Shown piece by piece: positions 38,301-45,960 of a DNA stretch of 64,000 nt. The position numbers were made by a program, and so were the translations under genes. Below the pieces are notes generated by a model. The model had not been told where the DNA came from. It made no database searches and saw only the letters and a program-made list of their open reading frames with translations. The stretch comes from Timema cristinae. Lineage: Eukaryota; Arthropoda; Insecta; Phasmatodea; Timematidae. Location: the NCBI GenBank assembly GCA_039000515.1, contig JBCFYV010002255.1, forward strand, positions 23,185,963-23,249,962. Reading direction: 5' to 3'. The stretch's first letter is position 1. Each line of letters begins with the position of its first letter.

Positions 38301-39074
38301 TACTATAAATCAGGACTTTTTCCGCTCTGTTCATATTACAATATGCCTTCTATATAATTAATTTAAAAACTTTACACATAAACTTTCTGGAATATAAACA
38401 TATACTACTACTAAAACTACTTGTCCTGTTATTGATCATTATTAATTTACCTTGACCTGTACCTGTTAGCGGCTCTGTATACCATATATCAATACCATTG
38501 TTTAATTTATGATAACTATAACTAGACTTGTCCCTCTTTCTCTATTGAATTTATTTTGACTATCTTTTTTTAAATCCTTTTGATATGTCTGCTTTGGACT
38601 TAAATGGGGATAATGTAATTCGCCTTAATGGTGTCCCCACTTCAGAAATTAATTCCTCCATACGCCAGGAGAGCAGATATAAGATTAGGTTAAATGGCCA
38701 GATCTAGAACATTAGCCCCACCCTGCTATATTACTTTAAAAATTAAATAGGGCATATCTACTGAAGCTATATTTAAGTTTCTTTGGCTCAAAAGGTTCTC
38801 TCGTACCTTAATAAAAAGCTGCAATGATACGGACTTAAGCTCGGAATTAGAATCAAATTTCTGTAACGACTCGCTTACTATTTTATTTTCAGCCACGTCC
38901 GATGTTGACATCGTGGCGAATTACTTCAATCGCAAGTCTCCGGTCTATTCCGCCCTTCAAGGTCGCATCAAATTTGGGATTGAGGCGAAGGATCCCGGTT
39001 CTTCCGCCTCGGTTTCTTCATCCTGTCTAGTCCTCCTGTTCCTATGCTGGGCGACGGTGACGGTCTACTCATAG
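6365..39074 (+). CDS. NT5E: 5'-nucleotidase (CD73-like ecto-enzyme), 3' portion in 8 exons
   Basis: Whole-gene entry; exons are listed separately. The family hydrolyses extracellular AMP and other 5'-nucleotides to nucleosides, using a two-metal N-terminal domain and a substrate-binding C-terminal domain, and is GPI-anchored on the cell surface. Exons join as 6365-6565, 8983-9184, 12492-12689, 15974-16137, 26538-26637, 31331-31486, 35133-35335 and 38893-39074, all with GT/AG borders and matching phases. Motifs in order are [66 protein letters not shown] and DGGDGF, then a hydrophobic C-terminus. The exons with the signal peptide and the first metal motif (usually HTND) are not in the window and presumably lie upstream. 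The seventh exon carries an apparent one-base deletion. A secreted apyrase is the main alternative; the GPI-type tail argues for the membrane form. Confidence 0.93.
7328..7590 (-). mobile_element. SINE, family B
   Basis: An antisense copy preceded by ATT repeats. It contains CATACGCTTAAGTACTAATT, AGGAATTGGGAAGG, GAGATTCGAACCC and the head end CACTGAGGCGGGT. Confidence 0.8.
7862..8070 (+). mobile_element. SINE, family C, 5'-truncated
   Basis: A sense copy starting inside the tRNA-like head (CTCACAATAAACTAAACTAC), with B box GATTCGAATCCTGG and tail CAGTAAGACGCGGTGGTTA. Confidence 0.75.
8208..8878 (-). mobile_element. PIF/Harbinger element, 671 bp, internally deleted
   Basis: Terminal inverted repeats AGCGGGGATTTCACGAC match perfectly at both ends and are flanked by TAA (8,205-8,207; 8,879-8,881), the Harbinger target duplication. 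On the - strand, 8,719-8,516 encodes a 67-residue N-terminus beginning [20 protein letters not shown], with [11 protein letters not shown] and [11 protein letters not shown]. This resembles the start of Harbinger nuclease-like proteins; the catalytic DDE part is missing. Confidence 0.82.
8983..9184 (+). CDS. NT5E: 5'-nucleotidase exon with [10 protein letters not shown] motif
   Basis: This 202-base exon starts after gtctcttag and ends at tacacag/gtataa, in phase 0 then phase 1. It opens with [18 protein letters not shown], directly continuing TPDTK of the previous exon as in the family. It carries [10 protein letters not shown] and [14 protein letters not shown], which hold two further metal-binding histidines. 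It has no stop or frameshift. Confidence 0.95.
10530..10791 (+). mobile_element. SINE, family B, with target-site duplication
   Basis: Full length: head CCCGCCTCGGTGACGTAGTT, B box GGTTCGAATCTCGG, body CCACTCTCCCTCCACGCAAA, tail ACGGGTAGTAAGACGCGG. AGTATATATAG flanks both sides (10,519-10,529; 10,792-10,802). Confidence 0.92.
10945..11280 (+). mobile_element. Dispersed element starting CCCGCACGGCATTGCCCGTG
   Basis: It has the same start as 32,337 (CCCGCACGGCGTTGCCC), then TATATAAG.CCCC.C and TCTGAAACGTAATTCTAA. It ends in a CA-rich stretch and TTTTATTACTATAGATG. It is a second copy of the same family. Confidence 0.6.
11379..11560 (+). mobile_element. SINE, family C, partial
   Basis: A sense fragment from AATAGACTAGACTGCC through GGTTCGAATCCC and CTCTCTCCACG.AAATG to TAGTACATAGGACC; it lacks the tail. 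Confidence 0.7.
12492..12689 (+). CDS. NT5E: 5'-nucleotidase exon with [12 protein letters not shown]
   Basis: This 198-base exon starts after atgccacag and ends at acgcgag/gtaacc (phase 1 to phase 1). It encodes the end of the metallophosphatase domain, including [20 protein letters not shown] and [15 protein letters not shown]. The VVQAY..TKYLG segment is conserved in CD73 and apyrases. A 71-bp minisatellite starts about 48 bp after its donor. Confidence 0.94.
12737..13690 (+). repeat. Minisatellite, about 71-bp unit, about 13 copies
   Basis: The unit contains GAGCTAGCTCATGTGCATAA, TACTTGGAAAA.AATGATTTG and TATAAGCTCTACTTGGTGCA. Copies start near 12,744, 12,815 and 12,886 and onward, decaying near 13,260-13,400. 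It begins 48 bp after a nucleotidase donor site. Confidence 0.92.
14225..15570 (+). mobile_element. LINE remnant with reverse transcriptase fragments
   Basis: Multiple frames carry RT pieces: [12 protein letters not shown] and [13 protein letters not shown] near 14,560-14,705, [15 protein letters not shown] and NECKNY near 14,810-14,870, then (after an internal deletion) [33 protein letters not shown] and VLHGCET, and finally [16 protein letters not shown] with VCQDRVWRKL. Several stops and frame changes make it a dead copy. Confidence 0.82.
15612..15945 (+). repeat. TATG/TGTA microsatellite
   Basis: A T/G-rich run of TATG, TGTT and TGTG tetramers ending 28 bp before a nucleotidase acceptor. 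Long open frames in it are meaningless repeats of Met-Tyr-Val-Cys. Confidence 0.95.
15974..16137 (+). CDS. NT5E: 5'-nucleotidase exon with [12 protein letters not shown]
   Basis: This 164-base exon starts after tgttttcttccag and ends at gatgaa/gtgagc (phase 1 to phase 0). It encodes the interdomain linker helix and the start of the C-terminal substrate-binding domain, with [15 protein letters not shown] and [15 protein letters not shown]. The second is a signature of the 5_nucleotid_C domain. The donor gaa/gtgagc is weaker than the others, but the phase fits the next exon. A TATG/TGTA microsatellite ends about 28 bp before the exon. Confidence 0.94.
16537..16810 (+). repeat. Left terminal inverted repeat of the Polinton-like element
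   Basis: It pairs with the reverse complement of 23,050-23,337. Shared blocks include TTTCATT, CTCTGCTGTGATTGGCCAGA, GGTCACGTGACCACTCCTC, TCTGATTGG, TGTTCCGGA.ATGTT, TGTGTGCTAATTGA, TTTTTATGTATGG and GTCCACGG. The right copy has an extra TTCCGGACATGTTAGTT unit. Confidence 0.8.
17283..19167 (-). pseudogene. Polinton-type protein-primed DNA polymerase B, truncated and frameshifted
   Basis: Successive - strand frames match the N-terminal half of a DNA_pol_B_2 enzyme. Order: an N-terminal block with [12 protein letters not shown] and [23 protein letters not shown]; paired-cysteine zinc motifs (CHEC, CKDC, CEVC, CRVC); an Exo I-like [22 protein letters not shown]; an Exo II-like FIDSLNFL; and an Exo III-like [13 protein letters not shown]. 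Breaks seen are a frame change near 18,700, an in-frame TGA near 18,347, a frame change near 18,090, stops near 17,835-17,858 and a frame change near 17,575. The sequence ends before the palm motifs, so no polymerase activity is possible. Such enzymes copy linear genomes from a terminal protein. Confidence 0.85.
19265..21575 (-). CDS. Spliced gene of unknown function inside the Polinton-like element
   Basis: Five exons on the - strand: 21575-21539, 21451-21347, 21237-21139, 21091-20957 and 19530-19265. All have GT/AG borders, all introns fall in phase 1, and the joined frame of about 213 codons has no stop before TAG/TGA-type termination at 19,265. It begins [12 protein letters not shown], continues with an acidic stretch, [18 protein letters not shown], a hydrophobic segment ([17 protein letters not shown]), [20 protein letters not shown], and an Ala/Pro/Gln-rich end. 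One membrane span is likely. The third intron is only 47 bp and contains a 16-C run, and the second donor (CTTG/GTGGAT) is weak, so those borders are less sure. I do not recognise the product; a Polinton-borne structural or accessory protein, or a captured host gene, are both open. Confidence 0.6.
19640..19765 (-). repeat. tRNA-related SINE fragment (family D)
   Basis: It carries ATC(A/G)CTATGAAAGG.(A)AAACC.ACATTT.CACC followed by GAATCGAACCCGGGACC. The same string recurs at 55,535-55,630, so it is a dispersed repeat with an antisense B box. Confidence 0.5.
20063..20722. repeat. Two diverged tandem units inside the long intron of the element gene
   Basis: A unit of about 290-370 bp starting near ATT(G/C)AAGAAATCTAGCTTTA occurs at about 20,075 and again at 20,435. 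Each ends in an antisense tRNA-like block (AATCGAACC or AATTGTACCCGG) and GAG(T)TAAGGTTACGGC. Two shorter copies of a 75-bp unit (CATCTGTTATTTCG) lie just before, at about 19,925 and 20,000. Confidence 0.6.
21635..21643 (-). promoter_or_regulatory. TATA box before the spliced element gene
   Basis: TATAAATAG on the - strand lies about 60 bp before the ATG at 21,575, the distance expected for a core promoter with a short leader. Confidence 0.5.
21850..22730. repeat. Cluster of tRNA T-arm (B box)-like sequences in the Polinton-like element
   Basis: GGTTCAAGTCCC-type motifs recur at about 21,888, 21,971 (GCTCGAATCCC), 22,130, 22,212, 22,331 and 22,556. The blocks at 21,862-21,925 and 22,180-22,245 are copies of one another (CATCTC.CCCTGTGAC, then AACGCTAATTA). 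A degenerate SINE C head is visible at 22,412-22,455. No complete cloverleaf was found. Confidence 0.5.
23050..23337 (-). repeat. Right terminal inverted repeat of the Polinton-like element
   Basis: Reverse complement of the left repeat, ending CTAGCTACT. It holds three variants of a 17-19 bp unit built on ACATGT..GGAAC (about 23,133-23,187), against two in the left copy. Confidence 0.8.
23355..24430 (+). repeat. Diverged tandem array, about 165-bp unit
   Basis: Six or seven degenerate units share TTAGTTTACTGAT, AAATATTT..AAAATGGTC, GATTTGGTTCAAAATG, ATCTGG and GTGTTTGACAT. One more unit (TTCCAAATATTTAAAAAATG, ATATGTTTGACA) lies at 16,470-16,533, directly left of the Polinton-like element. 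Confidence 0.75.
25200..25790 (+). other. Possible solo LTR-like stretch
   Basis: It has TATAAAA at 25,497, AATAAA near 25,613 and a GC-richer segment (TCGGCCCACGTGTTGGGGGA), followed by GTTGGCAACAAGC, which resembles a primer-binding junction. Inverted ends and a target duplication were not established. The short downstream frame (25,784-26,011, two hydrophobic runs) has no ATG. Confidence 0.25.
26538..26637 (+). CDS. NT5E: 5'-nucleotidase exon with HGGGIRNS
   Basis: This 100-base exon starts after tttatttccag and ends at aactctg/gtaagt (phase 0 to phase 1). It encodes [20 protein letters not shown] and then [14 protein letters not shown]. The (N/H)GGGIR motif holds an arginine that contacts the nucleotide in CD73. 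Its upstream intron (10.4 kb) contains the Polinton-like element. A roughly 38-bp minisatellite starts some 45 bp after its donor. Confidence 0.94.
26683..27150 (+). repeat. Minisatellite, about 37-bp unit, about 12 copies
   Basis: The unit is GTCCATTTGAAGAGTACAGG plus GGAAAAAGGGGGAAT. Two subtypes alternate (GTCAATTTGAAGAGCACAGG and GTCCATTTGAAGAGTACAGG). It starts about 45 bp after a nucleotidase donor site. Confidence 0.92.
27240..27460 (+). repeat. tRNA-related SINE-like repeat, another family
   Basis: Head CTTCAATGGTCTAGTGGTTA with B box GGTTCAATTCTCGGGG, then GATAAATGAGGAGTTACTTG and CTAGAAAACTGAGA. The 3' half recurs inverted at 35,545-35,640. Confidence 0.6.
27500..27660 (-). pseudogene. 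Mariner-like DDE transposase C-terminal fragment
   Basis: The - strand encodes [20 protein letters not shown] and [20 protein letters not shown]. It resembles the [17 protein letters not shown] segment of mariner-like transposases, where the second Asp is catalytic. It is flanked by non-coding element sequence to about 27,780 and has stops on both sides. Confidence 0.7.
28031..28279 (+). mobile_element. SINE, family C
   Basis: Head GCTCCGGTGGTCGCATGGTA, B box GATTCAAATCTTCG, body CACCCAAATGCGGGTAC, tail CGTACGGGTAGTAAGATGCGG. Confidence 0.8.
28850..29060 (+). mobile_element. 3' half of the CCCGCACGG-type element
   Basis: It shares CTCGCTGATAAT.(C/T)AG, TTATATTGGTGAAAGA and ATCGGTCCAGTAGTTTTTGA with 32,570-32,745 and ends TATAATATTAG. 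A family A SINE starts at the very next base. Confidence 0.6.
29061..29386 (+). mobile_element. SINE, family A, with long TAA tail
   Basis: Head GTGACCTGGCGGTCTAGGGG, B box GGTTCAATCC, body CTCTGACAAGACATCTTGTG, tail ACCCGAACGGGTAGTAAGAC followed by about 22 TAA repeats. Inserted at the end of the RTE-like 3' end. Confidence 0.92.
29532..29777 (+). mobile_element. SINE, family C
   Basis: Head CCCGCTTTGGTGGTCGAATG and GTCTAAGGTGTCACTCTCGC; the tail is diverged (CCACAAGGGAAGTAAGATG). Confidence 0.75.
29865..30135. repeat. Degenerate copy of the long hairpin element
   Basis: It contains CTTGAATATCTGTCAGGGAT, a central AGCTTTTTCTCTTCATTTAA region, then CTCAAGACAGATATCCAAGA and TTTTGCTATAAATACTACAA. 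It is still largely self-complementary. Confidence 0.65.
31331..31486 (+). CDS. NT5E: 5'-nucleotidase exon with LPFENAV
   Basis: This 156-base exon starts after gttttatttag and ends at ttctcag/gtgtga (phase 1 to phase 1). It encodes [20 protein letters not shown] and then [16 protein letters not shown]. The Phe of LPF corresponds to one of the two phenylalanines that stack on the nucleotide base in CD73. It has no disruptions. Confidence 0.94.
31560..31800 (+). repeat. Dispersed repeat, unsplit copy
   Basis: It shares GAATTTCTATGA.C.AG.GC, ACCAATTTT.CC.GGAAAGG, ATACCTTCCA and TTACAGGTTTTTTATTGCT with 41,200-41,345 plus 41,643-41,660, where a SINE interrupts it. Confidence 0.65.
31985..32215. 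repeat. Degenerate copy of the long hairpin element
   Basis: It carries AGTTGTTGAATATTTGTAAT, CTTGACAGATATTCAAGAAC and GCCAAAAAATGTTTTGCTAT; the left outer arm is missing. Confidence 0.6.
32325..32748 (+). mobile_element. Dispersed element starting CCCGCACGGCGTTGCCC, full-length copy
   Basis: It opens CCCGCACGGCGTTGCCCATG and ends AAATCGGTCCAGTAGTTTTT, CCTCGTTATAATATTAGTAT, AGAT. The 3' half is shared with 28,850-29,060. The end sequence resembles RTE-type 3' ends. Confidence 0.6.
33000..35130. other. Intron sequence without recognised gene
   Basis: Apart from the repeat at 33,590-33,815 it is AT-rich unique sequence in the nucleotidase intron. The open frame at 33,916-34,167 shows no motif. 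Confidence 0.5.
33590..33815 (+). repeat. Dispersed repeat with ATCCATTCGCCA motif
   Basis: It shares TATCCATTCGCCA, TTTAACAGTTTTTAC.TCTTCT, CACCACTCCTATGG and GTGAATGGACTATAT with the inverted copy at 61,825-62,050. Parts recur at 3,330-3,470, 4,060-4,105, 12,285-12,370, 36,070-36,150 and 51,165-51,225. Confidence 0.6.
35133..35335 (+). CDS. NT5E: 5'-nucleotidase exon with DGGDGF, frameshifted in this sequence
   Basis: This exon starts after acatattcgcag and ends at cacactag/gtaact. The first part reads [17 protein letters not shown] and [16 protein letters not shown]. After about 35,265 the conserved end ([20 protein letters not shown]) is in the next frame, as if one base were missing near 35,260-35,268. 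Read straight through, the original frame stops at the TAG formed inside the exon end. The downstream frame is the one that joins correctly to the last exon. The DGF phenylalanine, which stacks on the base in CD73, lies beyond the shift. Either this allele is damaged or the assembly dropped a base; intact flanking exons and signs of base loss elsewhere favour the second. Confidence 0.9.
35671..35956 (-). mobile_element. SINE, family A
   Basis: An antisense copy: ATT repeats, AGCACCACGTCTTACTACCC, body, and head end CCCCTAGACCACCAGGTCACC (partly shown by position). Confidence 0.92.
36282..36527 (-). mobile_element. SINE, family C
   Basis: An antisense copy with GAGATTTGAACCTTGATCTC and head end GACCATGTGGTCACCAAAGT. 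Confidence 0.78.
36885..37020 (+). repeat. Short tandem repeat, about 50-bp unit, three copies
   Basis: TTAGATTTTAGAACTCTGGA and GGGTGATAGTAC recur three times. Confidence 0.85.
37107..37492. repeat. Palindromic element with tRNA-like arms
   Basis: Arms of about 170 bp face each other around a spacer of about 60 bp near 37,265-37,330. Each outer arm resembles a tRNA: A box GATAGCTCAGTGGTTAGAGC and a B box complement GGCATCGAACCCAGAG in the left arm. The inner arms share ACGTCCATCACAGACT and CATATTTTAA. Confidence 0.75.
37617..37855 (+). mobile_element. SINE, family A, with many single-base losses
   Basis: It aligns along its whole length with other A copies, but bases are repeatedly missing where the others have doubled letters. 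Examples are GTGACTGG for GTGACCTGG, CTAGGGTAAG for CTAGGGGTAAGG, CCGGTTCATCC for CCGGGGTTCAATCC, and GACGCGTG for GACGCGGTG. Confidence 0.85.
38009..38245 (+). mobile_element. SINE, family A, lacking the tail
   Basis: Head GAACCTGGGGGTATAGGGGT, B box GGTTCAATTCCAGG, body CCAAACCCTTCCTTCACCTC and CCCACCGTGGTTCGGAG. The match is lost after about 38,245. Confidence 0.78.
38893..39074 (+). CDS. NT5E: 5'-nucleotidase last exon with GPI-anchor signal
   Basis: This 182-base terminal exon starts after ttttattttcag and ends at TAG (39,072-39,074). It encodes [20 protein letters not shown], typical of the end of the C-terminal domain. A Ser/Ala-rich stretch (GSSASVSSS) and a hydrophobic tail ([16 protein letters not shown]) follow, as in a GPI attachment signal. 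The first two bases complete an alanine codon with the G of the previous exon. No AATAAA is seen close after the stop; the following 400 bp are TA-rich. Confidence 0.93.
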
Positions 39075-39234
39075 TTGACATCTTCTCCGAAGAAATGCGG
39101 CTGAACTGGAACTTACTGGAGTACCCATTTTGGCGTGGCAGGGAAAACTGTTTCAGGGATTTTATACATTCAAAAGATACCACAATTGGATTTCTCACTG
39201 ACAACAACTAAAGCACTTGGTATATGTATGTCTG

Positions 39235-39640
39235 TTGGTCGTTATATTTATAAGATATACATCTAGTATATATTTCTAATATATAATTTATATATTTATT
39301 TATAATATATATAAACTCTCTTATATATAATATATACATTTATTTATGTATATTATATATAAAATATACACTTATTTATGTATAAACTATATATAATATA
39401 TACATTATATAGTATATGTAATATATAACATGAATATGTATCATATAGTCTATTAAATTTATAATATATGTACTATATTTGTAATACAAGATATATGTAT
39501 TAAAAAATATATATAATATATTTTATAAATATTATAAATATAGTAGGGGCCTATACATAAATTTCATAAATATTTTACTAATATTATAAATTTAATATAT
39601 CACATATATTATATATTACATGTATAAGAAATATATATTT
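39235..39640. repeat. TA-rich tract
   Basis: About 400 bp of TATATA, ATATAA and TTTAT words following the nucleotidase stop codon; no gene signal. Confidence 0.85.
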
Positions 39641-41189
39641 ATTTTTCTTGACCATTTCAAAGAAACCACTCCATAACCATACTGTAAGGGGTGTTTTGGG
39701 GGTATTCATACCCCTTATATACAAGTATTATTAGTACTAGATGTTTATATTCCTCACCAATACCTTACTTAATGAAGTCTTATCAAATTCTCAGCACTCA
39801 CTTCCCTAATTGTGTACTTTTATATGTGTAATATACACATATTAATACATGAAAGTAACTTTAGTAACTGTTGGTTTCAGATAATTTTAGCATTTTCTGA
39901 CAGTTCAAAAACTGATTGAAAGTTTTTCGGTGTACACCCCCCCCCCCCCCCCTCGTAAATGTATTTTGTAAATTTTAAATTTTGGGGCAATTTACATATC
40001 TTGTCAAAAATAATATCTGGGAGGCATATAAATCCAGAGGTGTTTTTACATTTTTACTATCTTGGAACAGGACAAATTTGTCTCTAAACATTATGAAAAC
40101 CTTGTTAAATATAATAACAGTGACTGTAGGCCAAAAGTACGTATTTCAACGAAGATTCTAATAAAAATAATTTCGCTTTTATCAAATTGTGTATATAAGC
40201 AAGCCCTACAAATCATTACTTGTATCTATAAACGCAACGCTATTGTCATTAAAGATTAGGCATCGTAGCGTTTATTTAATTAGAACGTTTTTAAAAATAT
40301 ATAAAATGACAACACACGGTTATTAAAACATAATTCGAAATAATATACCTCAAAGAATTAATTCTTAAACTTTATTCTAAATTGAAAGAATAAATAAACA
40401 GTTTAAACTTAAACTCAAATTAAAGTACTTCAAGATAATGAAAGAATAAATTATCAGCTTATATTGTAAGTTAATTTATATAATGTTATTCTAAAAATAA
40501 AAATGTTGATGTATTTCTATTTTATTATTGATCCATAGTTTGGGACAAAATAAAGTAGGTTTTTGTAGATGAAAACTTTTTAAAAATACCATTTTTTGCT
40601 ATGCTCAAAATTGATCATATGACTATGTTATTAACATTAGCTTTTTGGTATTGATGTTGCTTATCAAAAGGGACAGATGTAAATCACATGGCTTGACGTG
40701 TGAATATATACGAATGGCTTAGTTAACTTTTGTAACTGTACAAAAAATTGTTTCCTCATTTCAGAGCCATGCTATAACTTCCCGTTTTTGAAAGTGTGAA
40801 CAGTTTTCAGGTAGGAAAGGAATTAATTTGTGTCATTATTTAATCAAATTTCTAAACGTGTTCGGGTATCACTTTAAGTAAACCAATTATTTTAAATAGT
40901 GTTTGTGTTTTGTTAAAAACTTTCACTGTACGTTAAAGAATAAATGTATGTTCTCTAGTCTGATGAATTAAAACTACTATTTAATATATGATTGAAATTT
41001 TTTGAATACTTCCGTTAGTCTCAAATTATTATTATTCCTATGTCAACAACCCGAAGTTTAGTTTTATGTGATTTCTGCCCATCTGGAGCCGGGCATGCAG
41101 TCACACCTTCAACTGGTTACTGCTGCTCACACCATCTGGTAGAATCCCATCTATTATGAGAGTTCAGGAAGTGTGGTGGTTCACCGATG
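39641..41189. other. Intergenic, no gene recognised
   Basis: It includes a run of about 17 C at 39,938-39,952 and AT-rich sequence between the nucleotidase 3' end and the next repeat. Confidence 0.5.
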
Positions 41190-41740
41190 CCTTACACACT
41201 GAATTTCTATGAGCGAGTGCAGTAAGGCCTACCAATTTTGCCGGAAAGGTATTCTATAATACCTTCCAAAGTTCTTTTACGTGCTACAATCGTTATAGTA
41301 TGACCGACGTCTTTACTTCCCCTCCAAAAGAAATTGTGCTACAGGTTTTTATTATTATTATTATTAGCACCGAGTCTTACTACCCGTTCGGGTTATACGC
41401 ACTTACGCTAATGTGTAATGGTAGGGTGATTGTGAGATGAAATGAAGGACCTACAGTTTAACGTGGGATCCGAACCACGTGGAGACCTGGCATTCTCCAC
41501 ATTCACAAGATGTCTTGTTAGAGGTGAAGGAAGGGTTTGGAAATCAAATAAATCTGTGCCGGGACCGAGGATTGAACCCCGGCCGCCAGCACAGAAGTCT
41601 GACACCTTACTCCTAGACCACCAGGTCACCCAGGTTTTTATTGCTGAATAAAAATTAATCTACGTCAGTGGGGTTTGAACCCACGATCATCGTGTCTTGA
41701 AGTGAGAACTTTAACTCGAGACCACTGAGGTAGACCTTAA
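41190..41740 (+). repeat. Dispersed repeat split by a family A SINE
   Basis: The older repeat runs 41,190-41,353 and resumes at 41,643. It ends in a tRNA-like antisense block GGGGTTTGAACCCACGATCA with A box complement GAGACCACTGAGGTAGAC (41,660-41,735). Confidence 0.65.
41354..41630 (-). mobile_element. SINE, family A, with target-site duplication
   Basis: An antisense copy flanked by CAGGTTTTTATT on both sides (41,342-41,353; 41,631-41,642). It splits an older repeat whose unsplit copy is at 31,740. Confidence 0.93.
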
Positions 41741-42590
41741 ACTATTACTTTTACATAAACCAATTATACAAATAGATGGAATGCCCAAACTAATGGGGTT
41801 TCATGGGTCCTCCTTACTGACAAATGGATCAGAGAAGTGTTGTTTGACCCTTTTAACCAGGAAAAACACCCTTTAGTACCTCCCCTATATTTTAATGAAC
41901 ACTTGGTATGAAAAGCCCTAATGCCCAGGCACTATTCATAAATAAAGGACCCGCTTCATTGGTATCTTGACTTAAAGTAGTGTTTCTAAAGGTGTTGGTT
42001 GGTGTTGGAGGACAACCAAATATAAATTTTTGCACTGGAGGACCACTGGGGCCTTTGGAAAAAAAAGGAAGATAGGGTTCTTTTAAAGTCACGCATCATT
42101 TCAGATGTCACCGTAATGATATGTTTTCGTTTCTAATGTTGATTGTCTCTTCTCGTTCATCAATTAGTCGTACCGAGATAGAATATATTACTAGTTTTGT
42201 TGCTATAAGGTAAATTATATTATTCAGTAGTTCCACTATCTTATAGCACGGAAGAACAGTCATGCTGAATTCGTGCAAGGTATATGACTCGGTTCTCCAT
42301 TGACGTAAGAACCACCAGCGAAACTATGTTCCACATCGATCACATTCACGTGAAAGATATTAACAGTATTTGTCGAGATGTGTGTTTTCTCCTTGGGAAG
42401 AGCAACATGTTCAAAAACTATCAGAGATTCGAACGTACAGTACATGGCAGACTAAACTCTATATACTTACCGATGATTGAGAGTTTCACATCTTCTAGAC
42501 TTCTCTCTTTAAGTTTCAATCAAAATATTCCAGATATTAAGTACACGATGGAAAGATATATTCTTTCCCTCCGCAATATACATTATATTA

Positions 42591-44590
<2,000 letters not shown>

Positions 44591-44594
44591 CCTC

Positions 44595-44603
44595 TATAAA
44601 AGG
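44595..44603 (+). promoter_or_regulatory. TATA box of the gustatory receptor gene
   Basis: TATAAAAGG lies 58 bp before the receptor ATG. Transcription would be expected to start near 44,625, leaving a short leader and ruling out any upstream start in the same frame. Confidence 0.6.
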
Positions 44604-44652
44604 GTTGAAACGGCTCTATACTAGCACAAAGCAAGCTGCACATATACACATA

Positions 44653-45939
44653 ATGGAGCTCTCACCAAAATACCTACTCTCTGCTGTAAGACCAATGTAT
44701 TACATGTTTAAAATATTTGGCTTAGCACCAAAGATCATTCAAGCATCACCATCAAAATTAACGTCGAAGAAGTCTTATTTTGGCTTTGCATGCACTGCTA
44801 TCTTAATAGTGATGATCATTGCTTTCTTCATTGAAATGTTGCTAGCTCTGACTATATTAAAGCCACTGAAAGGAGGTTCAAGTATGAAGCCAGTTCCAAT
44901 ATTTGTGGTGTTTGTTGTGGTACTAAACTCAACCATCTCTCTCATTCTCATGATAAAAAACCGTTGCGACAGACTAGTTGACGTTATCAATATAGTGGTT
45001 GATGTTGATGGAATACTCAAGATATCTGGAGCCTCCTATTGGTGGATAAGACGTACGCTGGTACTGGAAATTCTGTTGTTTCTAGCAGTTTCGATCCCAA
45101 ATGCTTTCTACCATTGTTTGTTGTGGGACCAGCAGTGGTATACAAGGTTTTCAATAGTTATCGGCTACCACCTTCCTTTGGGGATAAATACACTTGTAGA
45201 TCTTCTAGCTATGAACTTGATGCTGTTAGTTCGAAGCCGTTTCAAATATTTGAATTATGAGTTTGAAAAGTATCTTCTCGATAATGGTGGAAGCCGACAT
45301 TCAAAAGACAGGGTCAAAGGAAAACATACGAATGAAAACTCGAGTTCCATGAAACCTAGGACAAGATACCGCTTGCCGAAGTTATCCTCTAATAAAGTTT
45401 CGACAGTCATCGATTACACTAACACCATTCCCCCCGTCAAAGGTTTGCGGTTACTGGAACTTAGGATAATCTATGACAAACTGTTGGACACAGTTGAAAG
45501 CATCAACACTGCTTTTGGTTGTCAGATTCTCATGAACATGGGAGTCAGATCTTTTATTATTGTCACAGCGTCGTACAGGTTGATTAATAACCTAAAGATC
45601 TACTCCGAAACTCAAGAGGGTATCATTATTAAGATCCTCCCCCCGACGATTTACTCCATCTTCTTAAGTGTGGCGAGAATCTCCTGCGTCACTTTGGGCT
45701 CCAGTGCCGCCACGGATGAAGCGCAGCGCTCCGTCACACTGTTGCAAAAGATGTCAGTTGTTGACAGCTTGGGTCCCGAGGCCAGCCACGAGATTCAGCT
45801 GTTCTTACTTCAGGTGCTGAACCGTCCATTGACATTCAGCGCAGGGGGGTTCTTCAACCTGAACCGTGGCACGTTGAGCTCCATCTTTGGTGTAGTGGTC
45901 ACATACTTGGTGATCATAGTCCAAATGCGCTCCAACTGA
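44653..45939 (+). CDS. Gustatory receptor (insect chemoreceptor family), intronless
   Basis: This 428-residue protein is the size of insect gustatory receptors: seven-helix, ligand-gated cation channels of taste neurons. Hydrophobic segments include IVMIIAFFIEMLLALTIL near residue 60, then others near 90, 140, 185, 315 and 340. A long basic loop (about 215-270, rich in Lys, Arg and Ser) and a last helix follow. The C-terminus holds FFNLNRGTLSSIFGVVVTYL and VIIVQ, the family TY(x5)Q signature. I chose the ATG at 44,653: the open frame extends upstream only through non-ATG codons, and a TATA box sits 58 bp before it. The gene is in one exon, unlike many receptors that have C-terminal introns. 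The ligand is unknown. A truncated paralogue lies at 49,997. Confidence 0.92.
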   Translation: MELSPKYLLSAVRPMYYMFKIFGLAPKIIQASPSKLTSKKSYFGFACTAILIVMIIAFFIEMLLALTILKPLKGGSSMKPVPIFVVFVVVLNSTISLILMIKNRCDRLVDVINIVVDVDGILKISGASYWWIRRTLVLEILLFLAVSIPNAFYHCLLWDQQWYTRFSIVIGYHLPLGINTLVDLLAMNLMLLVRSRFKYLNYEFEKYLLDNGGSRHSKDRVKGKHTNENSSSMKPRTRYRLPKLSSNKVSTVIDYTNTIPPVKGLRLLELRIIYDKLLDTVESINTAFGCQILMNMGVRSFIIVTASYRLINNLKIYSETQEGIIIKILPPTIYSIFLSVARISCVTLGSSAATDEAQRSVTLLQKMSVVDSLGPEASHEIQLFLLQVLNRPLTFSAGGFFNLNRGTLSSIFGVVVTYLVIIVQMRSN

Positions 45940-45954
45940 GCTAACGATCTTCAT

Positions 45955-45960
45955 AATAAA
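45955..45960 (+). terminator. Polyadenylation signal of the gustatory receptor gene
   Basis: AATAAA occurs 16 bp after the receptor stop codon, giving a very short 3' untranslated region. Confidence 0.55.

Noticed and set aside
44605..44652. Upstream start giving a 444-residue receptor
   Set aside because: The codon at 44,605 is TTG and lies between the TATA box and the expected transcription start; the first ATG in frame is at 44,653.
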